Assembly (NCBI GenBank): GCA_965213935.1
Contig: CBDCAO010000012.1
Location: 2,356,001 to 2,420,000, forward strand
DNA length: 64,000 nt
Direction of reading: 5' to 3'
DNA from: Bin52 sp965213935
Lineage (GTDB): Bacteria; Pseudomonadota; Alphaproteobacteria; Thalassobaculales; Thalassobaculaceae
Below are positions 54,229 through 63,804 of the stretch, piece by piece. A model generated the notes under the pieces. The model had not been told where the DNA came from. It saw only the letters and a program-made list of their open reading frames with translations, and searched no databases. How positions within the stretch are numbered: position 1 is the first letter of the stretch; each line of letters starts with the position of its first letter. Both the position numbers and the translations under genes were made by a program.

Positions 54229-56868
54229 TCAGAAATGGGCCTCGAGAGTACGGTGGTCCGAGGTGCAGGCGGCCACATCGAGCGCGGCGTTCGGTGGCAG
54301 CCGCGGTTGCTGGCGCAGCCCCACGGTCTCGCGGATCGCGAGTTCGAACCGCTCAAGCCCCGGCAGGATGCTGACCGCCGCCGCCCGGCGCCAGGCGACC
54401 TCGGCCTCCATCGTCTCCAGCACCGTCGCAAGCTGTCCGCGCGCCTTCTCGATGTCGGGGCGCCGCTTGCGCAGGGTCTTGCGCACCTTTGACAGTGCCG
54501 AGACCAGCGACCTGCTTCCGGGAACCGCACGCAGCTCGCGTTCCGCCTGCCTGATCGCCTGGGAGGCCTGTTTCGGCTCGGTTGTCGCAATCACCGCGTC
54601 AAGCTCGCCGATCCGCGGCCCGAGTTCGGCCAGACCGCCGGCCCCCTGCAGGATCCCGATGGTCTCGCGAAGCGTACCGTACGCAGTGTCGACAGTCCGG
54701 CGATAGGTCGTGCGTGTCCGCTCTTCGACCGCCAGCAGCTGTACAAACGTCTCCCGTTCACTGTTCCAGTGCGCGGGGATCTGCGCGAGCAGCCGGTCAC
54801 GTTCCTGGTCGAGTTCCGCGATCGCCGCTTCCTCGTTTCCGGTGCGTCCAACGCGGCCCGCGTCGCGCTTCAACCCGGCACTTTCGGTATCGAGGCGGCG
54901 AACGACGCGTTCGATGGCCCGGACCTCGCGCAGCACCGGGATGTACCCGGCCTCGGCCGCCTCGCGCGCGTGCTCGGCAGTCCGGACGGCGCCAACCAGT
55001 CCCGGGACCCCGGCAACAGCCTCGAAACTGCTCTTCAGCGCCCGGCGTGACTTGTCCGGAAGGTCCGACAGGTCAAGTGCCTCGACATCCGACAGCGCCC
55101 GGTCGAGTTTCTTCTGCCCGCTCTCGTAGCGCGCGAACACGTGCTCTTCCACACAGGCCTGCAGGCGCGGGTTGATCGGCGGCGGAGCCGTTTCGGAGAG
55201 CAGTGAAACCCGGTTGGGCAGGTAGTTCACCAGCGAGGGTGTCACGCCGACGATCGCAAGTGCGAACAGTTGCAGGCAGATGAACGGGACTACGCCCTTG
55301 TACATCTCGATCGTGCGCACGGTCGCCGAGGCAACACCGCGCAGGTAGAACAGAGCGAAACCGAATGGCGGGGTCAGGAACGAGGTCTGGATGTTCAGTC
55401 CGATCATGACGCCGAGCCACACGGCGGTCACGTTCGCGGACGGGTCGGCCAGCAGGATCGGTGCGACGATCGGAACCACCACGACGGCGATCTCGATGAA
55501 ATCGAGGAAGAAGCCGAGGATGAAGATCACCAGCATCACGATGACGAACTGGCTCCAGAAGCCACCGGGCAGGCCCTGGAGGAAGTCGCGTACCAGTTCC
55601 TCGCCGCCGAAGGCGCGGAAGGCGGCGGTCAGCATCGCGGCGCCGAGCAGGATGATGAAGACCAGCGAGGTGGTCTTCGCGGTCTCGATCATGACACCGC
55701 GCAACGTGTCCTCGATACGCAGCGCGCGCCAGCCGCTCCAGACAATGGCCACCAGCAGGGCCGCGACGGCGACGGCCGCAACAACCAGGGCGGCAACGTC
55801 GCGGCCGGTGTCGATCCGCTTCACGTTGATTTCGTGGGCGGCCAGGGCCGCGCCCAGGACCACGACGGCGACTATCGCGAGCGCCGCCGGCCGGTAGGCC
55901 CCGGGCGTCCCCGCGGTCAGCCGGTACCCGGCCATGATCAGCGCCCCGACGGCACCGATGGCGCCGGCCTGGTTGACCGTCGCCACACCGCTCAGGATCG
56001 AGCCCAGAACCAGGAAGATCAGGGTAAGCGGCGGAACCAGGATGACCAGCACCCGCACGACGAAGCCGCGGTCGCCGACGGCCGAGCGCGGTACCACGGG
56101 CGCCACTCCCGGGCGCAGAAGTGCGATGCCGAGAATGAAGGCCATGTACAGGCCGACCAGCACAAGTCCGGGAATGAAGGCACCGAGGAACATTTCGCCG
56201 GCGCTGGTCGAGGAGATGTCGAAGGTCGACGGCATGGTCGGCTCGCCGGTCGCCTGCTTGTACAGCGCCTTGCGCGCCGTGCTGGCCTGATCGGTGGCGC
56301 TCGCCAGCTGGTCGGCGAGAATGATCAGCACGATCGAGGGCGGGATGATCTGGCCGAGTGTGCCCGACGCCGCCACGGTCCCGGTGGCAAGCGGCCTCGA
56401 GTAGTTGTTCTGCAGCATCGCCGGCAGCGAGATCAGTCCCATGGCCACCACCGTTGCCCCGACGATCCCGGTCGTCGCGGCGAGCAGGGCGCCCACGAAA
56501 ACCACAGAAATTCCGAGTCCGCCCGGAACGCGCCCGAACATCTGCGCCATGGTGATCAGCAGGTCCTCGGCGATGCGGGAGCGCTGGAGCATGATCCCCA
56601 TGAAGATGAACAGCGGGATCGCGATCAGGGTGTCGCGCTCCGCCTCCCAGTAGATGCCGCGGAAGTTGGTGACACCCGCGCTCAGCCACTGGACCGGTCC
56701 GCCCTGGGCGAAATAGGCGTCGGGATTGTCGGCGAACACCGCCCCGGCCGCCGCCGCCACCGCGACTGACAGGATTGCGGCGCCCGGCAGGGCAAACGCG
56801 ACCGGGAAACCGGCGCCGAGTGCGGCAGCCATCAGGACGATCAGCAGTGCGAGAAACAGCAGTTCCAT
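54229..56868 (-). CDS. TRAP transporter large permease (DctM-type) with C-terminal extension
   Basis: This 879-residue protein is the Na+-coupled membrane subunit of a TRAP transporter. About residues 1-590 form the DctM region: signatures ERDTLIAIPLFIFMGIML, ATTGIVGATVVAMGLISLP, PPSIVLIILADQ, and FFLDFIEIAVVVVPIVAPIL with STAHPF-like PPFGFALFYLRG. A hydrophobic insertion is present near 310-380. Residues about 595-879 are a polar, helical coiled-coil-like extension not known to me from DctM proteins. The gene follows the small permease by 31 bases. The extension probably lies in the cytoplasm or periplasm as a regulatory or scaffolding part; that is inference. Confidence 0.88.
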   Translation of the reverse strand: MELLFLALLIVLMAAALGAGFPVAFALPGAAILSVAVAAAAGAVFADNPDAYFAQGGPVQWLSAGVTNFRGIYWEAERDTLIAIPLFIFMGIMLQRSRIAEDLLITMAQMFGRVPGGLGISVVFVGALLAATTGIVGATVVAMGLISLPAMLQNNYSRPLATGTVAASGTLGQIIPPSIVLIILADQLASATDQASTARKALYKQATGEPTMPSTFDISSTSAGEMFLGAFIPGLVLVGLYMAFILGIALLRPGVAPVVPRSAVGDRGFVVRVLVILVPPLTLIFLVLGSILSGVATVNQAGAIGAVGALIMAGYRLTAGTPGAYRPAALAIVAVVVLGAALAAHEINVKRIDTGRDVAALVVAAVAVAALLVAIVWSGWRALRIEDTLRGVMIETAKTTSLVFIILLGAAMLTAAFRAFGGEELVRDFLQGLPGGFWSQFVIVMLVIFILGFFLDFIEIAVVVVPIVAPILLADPSANVTAVWLGVMIGLNIQTSFLTPPFGFALFYLRGVASATVRTIEMYKGVVPFICLQLFALAIVGVTPSLVNYLPNRVSLLSETAPPPINPRLQACVEEHVFARYESGQKKLDRALSDVEALDLSDLPDKSRRALKSSFEAVAGVPGLVGAVRTAEHAREAAEAGYIPVLREVRAIERVVRRLDTESAGLKRDAGRVGRTGNEEAAIAELDQERDRLLAQIPAHWNSERETFVQLLAVEERTRTTYRRTVDTAYGTLRETIGILQGAGGLAELGPRIGELDAVIATTEPKQASQAIRQAERELRAVPGSRSLVSALSKVRKTLRKRRPDIEKARGQLATVLETMEAEVAWRRAAAVSILPGLERFELAIRETVGLRQQPRLPPNAALDVAACTSDHRTLEAHF

Positions 56869-56899
56869 GACGACGGCGGGCTCCGGTAGCGGCGATCGA

Positions 56900-57877
56900 T
56901 CAGTGGCCGGCGGCGCCTTCCGGCTCGCGACGACCCGCCTCGCCGCGTGCGTCCGCGATCGCTTCGAGGAAGTAGCTGGTGAACTGGATCAGCATCGAGA
57001 CCGCAAACAGGCCGAGGAACCCCGCCATCAGATACTTCACGTAGAGGCCGAACCCGGCCTGGGTCACCTCGAAGGCAAGCAGCGGGCTGTTGATGACCGA
57101 CGACTTGCTGTCCATCCCGAAAGCCAGGATGACCCAGCACATCGACATACCCAGCGTGACGGTGCCCACGGCATTGACCCACCCCTTCGCCCGCCCGGAC
57201 AGGCCGGCGTAGAACACGTCGACACGCACGTGGCCCTCTTCCATCAGGGTATAGGCGCTGGCAAACAGGAACAGTGCCGCGTACCAGAAGCGGACCAGGT
57301 CGGCCATGAAGGCCTGTTCGTAGGAAAAGACGAACCGGGCGATCACGATCAGGAGCTCGGCGACCACCACCAGTGCCGCGAGCCAGTGAAACCCGATCGA
57401 GCGCGAGAATGCCGCGCAGACAAGCCCCGCGAGTACGAGCGGCCAGTGCAGCCAGGTGCCGCGGAAGCTCGACTTTCCCAGATCGCGCGCCAGCGTGTCG
57501 CCGACCACCACGGGAAGCAGTTCCTCGATGCGCAGGAACGAGACCACGGCATCGGCGACGCCAACCAGGAGCACCGCCCAGAATGCACCGCGAATCAGGT
57601 ATCGGTTGATGTCGGCGATTCTCAGGGCGTCAACACGAAGCGGGACCGATGGCGTGGCCAGCACCCACATGCAGGCCAGCACCACCGCGGCACCGTACAG
57701 GCCGGCCTGCAGCCAGGCGACGGCCGGTGCCGCCGTGTCAGCGATCGCGGTACTGCCCGGAAACCGGTGCCAGAGTGTGAGGTAGTTGTCGGCCAGGAAC
57801 GCCGCGAGAATTCCCAGCATGCACCAGCCGAAACACCGGGCGATCGGAACCCCGGGTCCGGGCGATCTGTCCGACAT
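56900..57877 (-). CDS. TRAP transporter small permease (DctQ-type), extended
   Basis: This 325-residue inner-membrane protein is the small TRAP subunit. The C-terminal half (about residues 180-325) has the DctQ pattern of four segments, with the marker MEEGHVRVDVFYAGLSGRAKGWVNAVG. The N-terminal half adds about four more hydrophobic segments, which make the protein nearly twice the usual 170 residues. Some TRAP systems for mannitol or chloroaromatic compounds and 2-oxo acids have long small subunits. It lies between the solute-binding protein and the large permease. Confidence 0.82.
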   Translation of the reverse strand: MSDRSPGPGVPIARCFGWCMLGILAAFLADNYLTLWHRFPGSTAIADTAAPAVAWLQAGLYGAAVVLACMWVLATPSVPLRVDALRIADINRYLIRGAFWAVLLVGVADAVVSFLRIEELLPVVVGDTLARDLGKSSFRGTWLHWPLVLAGLVCAAFSRSIGFHWLAALVVVAELLIVIARFVFSYEQAFMADLVRFWYAALFLFASAYTLMEEGHVRVDVFYAGLSGRAKGWVNAVGTVTLGMSMCWVILAFGMDSKSSVINSPLLAFEVTQAGFGLYVKYLMAGFLGLFAVSMLIQFTSYFLEAIADARGEAGRREPEGAAGH

Positions 57878-57942
57878 GCCATTCCTTCACGGATGAAAAT
57901 ACGGGCGGGGGCAGTCGCCCCCGCCCGGTTGCGCCGGTCACA

Positions 57943-59037
57943 TCAGAGGTCGAGGACCCGGTTGCGCTGGGCAACGAACGCCATGTCGGAGAACCCGCTC
58001 CAGCGGCCGATGTCGTCACGCGCGGACGCGAAGGCATCGTGCACCTTGGCTGCAAGCGGGCTGTGCTCACGGGTTTCGGCAAAGACCTGGGCCGCGGCAT
58101 CCCCGAAGCTGTCGTAGACATCGTCGTTGAACTCGCGCAGTTCGACGCCGTGCTCGGTGATCAGACGCGACAGATAGCTGCCGTTGTTGGCATTGGTCTC
58201 CGCCATCTGGCGTGCGTTTTCCTCGTTGCAGGCGGCCTCGATGATGGCCTTGTCGGTACCCGACAGCCCGGACCAGAAATCGAGATTGATGCCGAAGGCG
58301 AGCTGAGAGCCAGGCTCGTGCATGCCGGGGTAGTAGTAGTACTTGGCGGCTTCGTAGAACTTCATGAAGTAGTCGTTGTACGGGCCGACCCATTCGGTCG
58401 CGTCAATGGCACCCGCGACCAGGTTCTCGTAGATCTGGCCGCCGGGCAGCGAAACCGGCGATGCGCCGAGCTTGGCCATGACGTCTCCGCCAAGACCCGG
58501 GATGCGCATCTTCAGGCCTTTCAGGTCGTCCGCCGTCTCGATTTCCTTGTTGAACCAGCCACCCATCTGCACGCCGGTGTTGCCGCAGGCAAAGTTCTTC
58601 AGGCCGAAACCGCCGGCAACCTCGTCCCAGAGTGCCTGGCCGCCGGCGTACTTGATCCACGCGTCCATCTCGGTATAGGTCAGGCCGAACGGAACGGACG
58701 TGAAGTACGCCCAGGCCGGATGCTTGCCCTTCCAGTAGTAGTCGGCCGCGATGTAGGCCTGAGCATTGCCCGATGCGACCTCGTCGAAGGAGTCGAAAGC
58801 CCCGACCCGCTCGCCGGCGGCAAAGTACTGCACGTTCAGCCGGCCTTCGGTGAGTTCGCCGATGCGCGCGGCCAGCCGCTGGGCGGAAATGCCGAGGCCG
58901 GGGAAGTCGCGCGGCCAGGTCGAAACGATGGTCAGGTCCTTGGCTCCCTGCGCCAGGGCCGGCGTGGCCAATGTCGTGGCCGCGGCACCTGCAGCTGCGG
59001 CCAGAGTGCCGGTTTTCAGGAATTCACGGCGATCCAT
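57943..59037 (-). CDS. TRAP transporter substrate-binding protein (DctP family, TakP-like)
   Basis: This 364-residue periplasmic binding protein has a Tat-type leader (MDRREFLKTGTLAAAAGAAA, cut expected after TPALAQG near residue 31). The mature part matches the 2-oxo-acid-binding TakP branch: GLGISAQRLAARIGELT, ADYYWKGKHPAW, the ligand-arginine and helix region MRIPGLGGDVMAKLG, and DATEWVGPYNDYFMKFYEAAKYYYYP. TakP binds pyruvate and other 2-oxo acids with Na+. I chose the ATG at 59037 at the leader start. It is the first gene of the TRAP operon; the promoter must lie in the following 220 bases. Confidence 0.9.
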   Translation of the reverse strand: MDRREFLKTGTLAAAAGAAATTLATPALAQGAKDLTIVSTWPRDFPGLGISAQRLAARIGELTEGRLNVQYFAAGERVGAFDSFDEVASGNAQAYIAADYYWKGKHPAWAYFTSVPFGLTYTEMDAWIKYAGGQALWDEVAGGFGLKNFACGNTGVQMGGWFNKEIETADDLKGLKMRIPGLGGDVMAKLGASPVSLPGGQIYENLVAGAIDATEWVGPYNDYFMKFYEAAKYYYYPGMHEPGSQLAFGINLDFWSGLSGTDKAIIEAACNEENARQMAETNANNGSYLSRLITEHGVELREFNDDVYDSFGDAAAQVFAETREHSPLAAKVHDAFASARDDIGRWSGFSDMAFVAQRNRVLDL

Positions 59038-59257
59038 GGTTTGATTCTCCCTGAGTTTGAGTACTGTCGATCCGACGACCTGGTGGCCCGACCGGACCTG
59101 CACCCGCATGTTCCGAACAGCTCGTGTTGCAGGTGATCCGTTCATACCGTAACTCGGGGAGGGGCGAAAGCAGTGAGCGGACCTGGAAATGCCGGACCGT
59201 GGCGTCCCGCGCTCCCCGGACAGGGCGGGGTGACCATGGCTGTCGGCGGAGAGAACC

Positions 59258-60826
59258 ATGAGTACGGGGACTGACGGCACCTGGCGCAGGCTTCGCGAAC
59301 ATGCCCGGCGTCTCGGCCCGGTGCACCTTCGCCAGCTGCTTCGCGACGAGCGCCGGGCGCAGACACTTGCCGTCTCGCTCGATGACCTCACGCTTGACTT
59401 CTCCCGCGAGAAACTCGACGCCGCAGCACTTGAAGACCTGGTCCAGCTGGCGCGCGACACCGACGTGGAGGGCATGCGCGAGCGCATGGTTGCCGCGGAG
59501 CCGATCAATTCGAGCGAACGGCGCGCCGTTCTTCACATGGCGCTGCGCGACGGAGCACCGGCGCCGGCCGGCATCGACGTCACGGCCGAGCGCGACCGGT
59601 TCCTCACCTTCGCCGAACAGGTTCGCACCGGCCAGTTCCGGGACGTGCTCAGCCTCGGCATCGGAGGGTCCCACCTCGGCCCGGCAATGGCGGTCCGGGC
59701 GCTGGCGCCCGACCGCGACGGTCCCCGGCTGCACCACGTCTCGAACATCGACGGCGCCGATCTGGCCGATACCGTGCGCGGCCTCGACCCGTCCAGCACC
59801 CTTGTCATCGTCTGCTCGAAGAGCTTCGGCACGCTGGAAACCATGGCCAACGCCCGGCTTGCGCGGGCGTGGCTCGGTGAGCACGCGCGGACACACATGG
59901 TCGGAGTCTCGGCCAACCCCGCCGCCTGCCGCGAGTTCGGTATTCCGCGGGACCGCATCTTCGGGTTCTGGGACTGGGTCGGCGGGCGCTACTCGGTCTG
60001 GTCGGCGGTCGGACTGTCACTGGCCATCGGTATCGGGGCGCAACGGTTCCGCAGCCTGCTTGCGGGCGCGGCCGACATGGACCGGCATTTCCGCGCCGCG
60101 CCGCTTGCGCGCAATCTTCCGGTGCTCCATGCGCTGGTCGGAATCTGGCGACGGAACCTGATGGGCTGGCCTTCTGTCGCGCTGGTTCCCTACGATCAGC
60201 GCCTCGACCGGTTCGTCGCCTTCATTCAGCAACTCGAGATGGAATCGAACGGCAAGCGGGTCACCCGGGACGGAGCTCCCGTGGGCGGCCCGACCTCGCC
60301 GGTCATCTGGGGCGAACCGGGATCCAACGCCCAGCATTCCTTCTTCCAGTTCCTGCACCAGGGCACCGACACGGTTCCGGTCGACTTCCTCATCGCGGCG
60401 CGGCCGCGCGATGCCGATCCCGGGCACCACGCGCTGCTGCAGGCGAACTGCCTCGCCCAGGGGCAGGCACTCGCGCTGGGCCGCACCGCGGACGAGGTGG
60501 CGGCAGCCCTGCGAGCCAGCGGGGAGGACGAGGACACGATCGCGCGACTGGTCCCGCATCTCCTGTATCCCGGCGACCGTCCCTCGAGCACCGTGACCTA
60601 TCGCAGCCTCGACCCCTATTCGCTCGGCCGACTTGTCGCGCTGTACGAACACCGGATCTTCGTCCAGGGGGTGATCTGGGGTGTAAACTCGCATGACCAG
60701 TGGGGAGTGGAACACGGCAAGGTGCTGGCCGACGGCCTGATCCCGGCACTGCGCGACGGCGCGGCGGTCGAGGCCGATCCGTCGACCCGGGCCCTGGTTG
60801 CCCGGCTTCGGGAACTCGGCTCGTGA
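59258..60826 (+). CDS. pgi: Glucose-6-phosphate isomerase
   Basis: Pgi interconverts glucose 6-phosphate and fructose 6-phosphate. The 522-residue product contains GIGGSHLGPAMAVRAL, SKSFGTLETMANARLAR, DWVGGRYSVWSAVGLSL, the catalytic-Glu region QLEMESNGKRV, and the signature GEPGSNAQHSFFQFLHQG plus KVLADGLIP. It starts at ATG 59258. The stop overlaps the next gene by GTGA, forming pgi-eda-pgm in one operon. Confidence 0.97.
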   Translation: MSTGTDGTWRRLREHARRLGPVHLRQLLRDERRAQTLAVSLDDLTLDFSREKLDAAALEDLVQLARDTDVEGMRERMVAAEPINSSERRAVLHMALRDGAPAPAGIDVTAERDRFLTFAEQVRTGQFRDVLSLGIGGSHLGPAMAVRALAPDRDGPRLHHVSNIDGADLADTVRGLDPSSTLVIVCSKSFGTLETMANARLARAWLGEHARTHMVGVSANPAACREFGIPRDRIFGFWDWVGGRYSVWSAVGLSLAIGIGAQRFRSLLAGAADMDRHFRAAPLARNLPVLHALVGIWRRNLMGWPSVALVPYDQRLDRFVAFIQQLEMESNGKRVTRDGAPVGGPTSPVIWGEPGSNAQHSFFQFLHQGTDTVPVDFLIAARPRDADPGHHALLQANCLAQGQALALGRTADEVAAALRASGEDEDTIARLVPHLLYPGDRPSSTVTYRSLDPYSLGRLVALYEHRIFVQGVIWGVNSHDQWGVEHGKVLADGLIPALRDGAAVEADPSTRALVARLRELGS

Positions 60827-61461
60827 CCGTGACCCCGATGCACGACATCTGTGCCCATGGACCGGTGATCCCGGTGCTGACCGTCGACGACCCCGCCCGT
60901 GCGGAACCGCTCGCACTGGCGCTGGTCGAGGGAGGCCTGCGGGTGATCGAGATCACCCTGCGGACTGCCACGGCACTCGAGGTGATTGATATCATCGCGC
61001 GGCAAGTTCCCTCCGCCATCGTCGGGGCGGGCACCCTGCGCACTCCGGAGGACGTTTCCCGCGCGGCCGGAGCCGGGGCACGCTTCGGCGTCTCGCCCGG
61101 TCTGACACCCGCATTGCTCGCACGTGCACAGGCCCTGGACCTGCCGTTTCTGCCCGGTGTCGCGACGCCGTCGGAGGCCATGGCGGCAGCGGAACACGGC
61201 TATCGGCTGCTCAAGTTCTTTCCCGCGGAATCCTGCGGCGGACCGGCGACGCTGTCGGCCTGGGCAGGTCCCCTCGCCGGGATCGAGTTCTGCCCCACCG
61301 GCGGCATTGGACCGGACAACGCAGCCGACTACCTCCGGCTTGCCAACGTGGCCTGCATCGGCGGCAGTTGGCTCGCGCCACAGGCCCGCATCCGGGCCGG
61401 CGACTGGTCCGCAATCAGGCAGAGTGCCGCCGCGGCGGCAGCGCTCGGCGCGCCACAATGA
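60823..61461 (+). CDS. eda: 2-dehydro-3-deoxyphosphogluconate aldolase (KDPG aldolase)
   Basis: This class I aldolase of the Entner-Doudoroff pathway splits KDPG into pyruvate and glyceraldehyde 3-phosphate. The 212-residue product has VIPVLTVDD, the glutamate of EGGLRVIEITLRT, GAGTLRTPED, the Schiff-base lysine in YRLLKFFPAE, and CPTGGIG. I chose the GTG at 60823, which overlaps the pgi stop and has GGGAA eight bases before it; an ATG at 60838 is the alternative. It overlaps pgm by ATGA. KHG aldolase activity is also possible. Confidence 0.94.
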   Translation: MTVTPMHDICAHGPVIPVLTVDDPARAEPLALALVEGGLRVIEITLRTATALEVIDIIARQVPSAIVGAGTLRTPEDVSRAAGAGARFGVSPGLTPALLARAQALDLPFLPGVATPSEAMAAAEHGYRLLKFFPAESCGGPATLSAWAGPLAGIEFCPTGGIGPDNAADYLRLANVACIGGSWLAPQARIRAGDWSAIRQSAAAAAALGAPQ

Positions 61462-63110
61462 CATCGGGCCGGTTCCCCGTGACGGTCCGTACAGTGGCGA
61501 CCGTACCGGTCCCCGGCCAGAAACCCGGAACCTCGGGCCTGCGCGCACGGACCATCGAGGCCATGCGGCCAGGCTGGATCGAGAACCTCGCCCAGTCGGT
61601 TCTCGACGTCATCGCGCCGCATGCCGGATCGTCGCTTGTTCTTGGAGGTGACGGACGGTTCTTCAACGACCGTGCGATTCAGGTTCTCCTCAAGATGGCT
61701 GCGGCGAACGGCGTGAAACATGTTGCCGTGGCCCGAAACGGACTGCTGTCGACGCCGTCCGCCTCGGCCGAAATCAGGCACCGGCGTGCCGACGGCGGCC
61801 TGATCCTCTCGGCAAGCCACAACCCCGGCGGCGAGGACGGTGATTTCGGTCTGAAGATCAACATCGCGAACGGCGGCCCGGCACCGGAACCGGTGACCGA
61901 CGCGATCCATCGCAGGACCCTCGAGCTTGCCGCCTATCGAACTCTCGACGCGCCCGACGCCGATCTCGGGGTCGCGGGGAACACCAGGCTCGGACCGATG
62001 CGGGTGGAGGTGTTCAATCCGGTGGCCCGCTACGTGGAACTGATGCGCTCGCTGTTCGATTTCGACGCGATCCGCGCGCTGTTCCGGTCGGGATTCCGGA
62101 TGCGGTTCGACGCCATGCACGCGGTCACCGGTCCCTATGCGCGGGCCCTGCTGGAAGACGAGCTTTCCGCCGGCCCCGGCACCGTGGTCAACGCCATCCC
62201 GAGACCGGACTTCGGCGGCCGCCACCCGGATCCCAACCCGGTCCATGCCGCCGGCCTGATAGCCGAGTTGTTTGCCCGGGACGCACCTGACTTCGCGGCC
62301 GCATCCGACGGTGACGGTGACCGGAACATGATCCTCGGACGCGGCATCCGCGTCGGCCCGTCGGACAGTCTTGCGGTCCTCGCCGCCAACGCCCACCTTG
62401 CACCCGGATATGCCGACGGGCCGGTCGGCATCGCCCGGTCGATGCCGACCTCGCGTGCCGCGGACCGGGTTGCCCGGGCACTCGGCATTCCCTGTTTCGA
62501 GACCCCGACCGGCTGGAAGTACTTCGGAACCCTGCTTGATGCGGGCAGGGTGACGATCTGCGGCGAGGAAAGTGCCGGAACCGGCTCCGACCACGTGCGC
62601 GAAAAGGACGGCCTGTGGGCAGTGCTGCTGTGGCTGAACATCCTTGCGGTCCGCCGCAGGTCGGTCGGCGAACTGCTCGACGAGCACTGGACCAGGTTCG
62701 GGCGTGACTACCATGTGCGCCACGACTACGAGGGCGTCGACCCGGCAGCGGCGGATACGGTGATGGAAACGCTGCGCCGGGCGATCCCTGACCTGCCCGG
62801 ACAGACGATCGAGGGCCTGACCGTCTCGCACGCTGACGAGTTTGCCTATGTCGATCCCGTCGACGGGTCGACCAGCGAGCGCCAGGGCATTCGCGTCGGG
62901 TTCGGGAGCGACGCACGGGCGGTGTTCCGGCTTTCGGGAACCGGGACCTCGGGAGCGACCCTGCGGGTCTATCTCGAGCGCTTCGAGGCGGCGGACCCGC
63001 ACCGGTACGGGACCCCGCAGGCAGCGCTCGCCCGGGTCATCCGGGCCGCGGACCGGATCTCGGGCCTGCCCGGTCGGCTTGGACGCACCGGCCCCGACAT
63101 GTGCGACTGA
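61458..63110 (+). CDS. pgm: Phosphoglucomutase (alpha-D-glucose type)
   Basis: This enzyme interconverts glucose 1- and 6-phosphate, linking storage and envelope sugars to central metabolism. The 550-residue product shows GQKPGTSGLR at the start, the phosphoserine loop SASHNPGGEDGDFG, the Mg-binding ASDGDGDRNM, CGEESAGTGSDHVREKDG, and the C-terminal phosphate-binding FRLSGTGTSGATLRVY. I chose the ATG at 61458, which overlaps the eda stop. Length and motifs are those of the glycogen-type Pgm, not of PMM/PGM. Confidence 0.96.
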   Translation: MTSGRFPVTVRTVATVPVPGQKPGTSGLRARTIEAMRPGWIENLAQSVLDVIAPHAGSSLVLGGDGRFFNDRAIQVLLKMAAANGVKHVAVARNGLLSTPSASAEIRHRRADGGLILSASHNPGGEDGDFGLKINIANGGPAPEPVTDAIHRRTLELAAYRTLDAPDADLGVAGNTRLGPMRVEVFNPVARYVELMRSLFDFDAIRALFRSGFRMRFDAMHAVTGPYARALLEDELSAGPGTVVNAIPRPDFGGRHPDPNPVHAAGLIAELFARDAPDFAAASDGDGDRNMILGRGIRVGPSDSLAVLAANAHLAPGYADGPVGIARSMPTSRAADRVARALGIPCFETPTGWKYFGTLLDAGRVTICGEESAGTGSDHVREKDGLWAVLLWLNILAVRRRSVGELLDEHWTRFGRDYHVRHDYEGVDPAAADTVMETLRRAIPDLPGQTIEGLTVSHADEFAYVDPVDGSTSERQGIRVGFGSDARAVFRLSGTGTSGATLRVYLERFEAADPHRYGTPQAALARVIRAADRISGLPGRLGRTGPDMCD

Positions 63111-63122
63111 ACCGGGACCGGC

Positions 63123-63362
63123 CTACATCGCACCGCGGAATGACAGCAGGTCCGCCGATATCACCCAGTCGACCCCGAACCAGGCCACGGCCGCGAGAAC
63201 CGTGGCAGCAATGGCCTTGCGCCACAGGTACGGTCGTTCCGGTGCGCCGGCATCGTGCCCCTCCTCGACGTGCTCGGCCCGTTTCACCCCGAGTGGAAGC
63301 ATCATGAAGAACATCCACCACCACAGCAGAACGTACACCACCAGACCGCCGGCAATGTCCAT
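63123..63362 (-). CDS. DUF1467 family membrane protein
   Basis: This 79-residue protein has two membrane spans (about residues 5-23 and 50-70) around the family core LPLGVKRAEHVEEGHDAGAP, which is diagnostic of DUF1467. Its function is unknown. In Alphaproteobacteria it follows mce, as here (23 bases). I chose the ATG at 63362 because similarity starts there; the frame extends far upstream through mce. It is convergent with pgm, 12 bases away. Confidence 0.9.
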   Translation of the reverse strand: MDIAGGLVVYVLLWWWMFFMMLPLGVKRAEHVEEGHDAGAPERPYLWRKAIAATVLAAVAWFGVDWVISADLLSFRGAM

Positions 63363-63385
63363 ATCATCCTCCTGCGGATCGGTTG

Positions 63386-63790
63386 CTACACCTGTTCGAG
63401 CTCGATCAGGGTTCCCGAAAAGTCCCTGGGATGCAGGAAGATGACCGGTCTTCCATGAGCTCCGATCCTCGGCCTGCCGTCGCCCAGAATGCGCGCGCCG
63501 CTCGCAGTCAGCGTACGGCACGCCGCTTCGATGTCCGTAACCTCGTAGCAGACGTGATGCATGCCGCCGGAAGGATTGCGATCGAGAAACGCCTGGATCG
63601 GCGATGCGTCGCTCAGCGGGTGCAGCAGCTCGATCTTGGTATTGGGCAGCGAAACGAAACACACTGTCACCCCGTGTTCGGGAAGGTCGGTCGGCTCGCT
63701 GACCTCTGCTCCCAGGGTCTCGCGCCACACCCGCGCCGCGGCATCAAGGTTCGGTACCGCGACTGCCACGTGATTGAGCCGGCCGATCAT
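63386..63790 (-). CDS. mce: Methylmalonyl-CoA epimerase
   Basis: This VOC-fold enzyme converts (S)- into (R)-methylmalonyl-CoA in propionate metabolism. The 134-residue product starts with MIGRLNHVAVAVPNLDAAA (metal His), has KIELLHPLSDASPI (metal-region Glu), HHVCYEVTDI (metal His), and the final PRDFSGTLIELEQ (catalytic/metal Glu). Length and motifs fit the bacterial enzyme. It lies 14 bases after the RNase J gene on the same strand. Confidence 0.95.
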   Translation of the reverse strand: MIGRLNHVAVAVPNLDAAARVWRETLGAEVSEPTDLPEHGVTVCFVSLPNTKIELLHPLSDASPIQAFLDRNPSGGMHHVCYEVTDIEAACRTLTASGARILGDGRPRIGAHGRPVIFLHPRDFSGTLIELEQV

Positions 63791-63804
63791 GCGGCATCCC
63801 CCCT

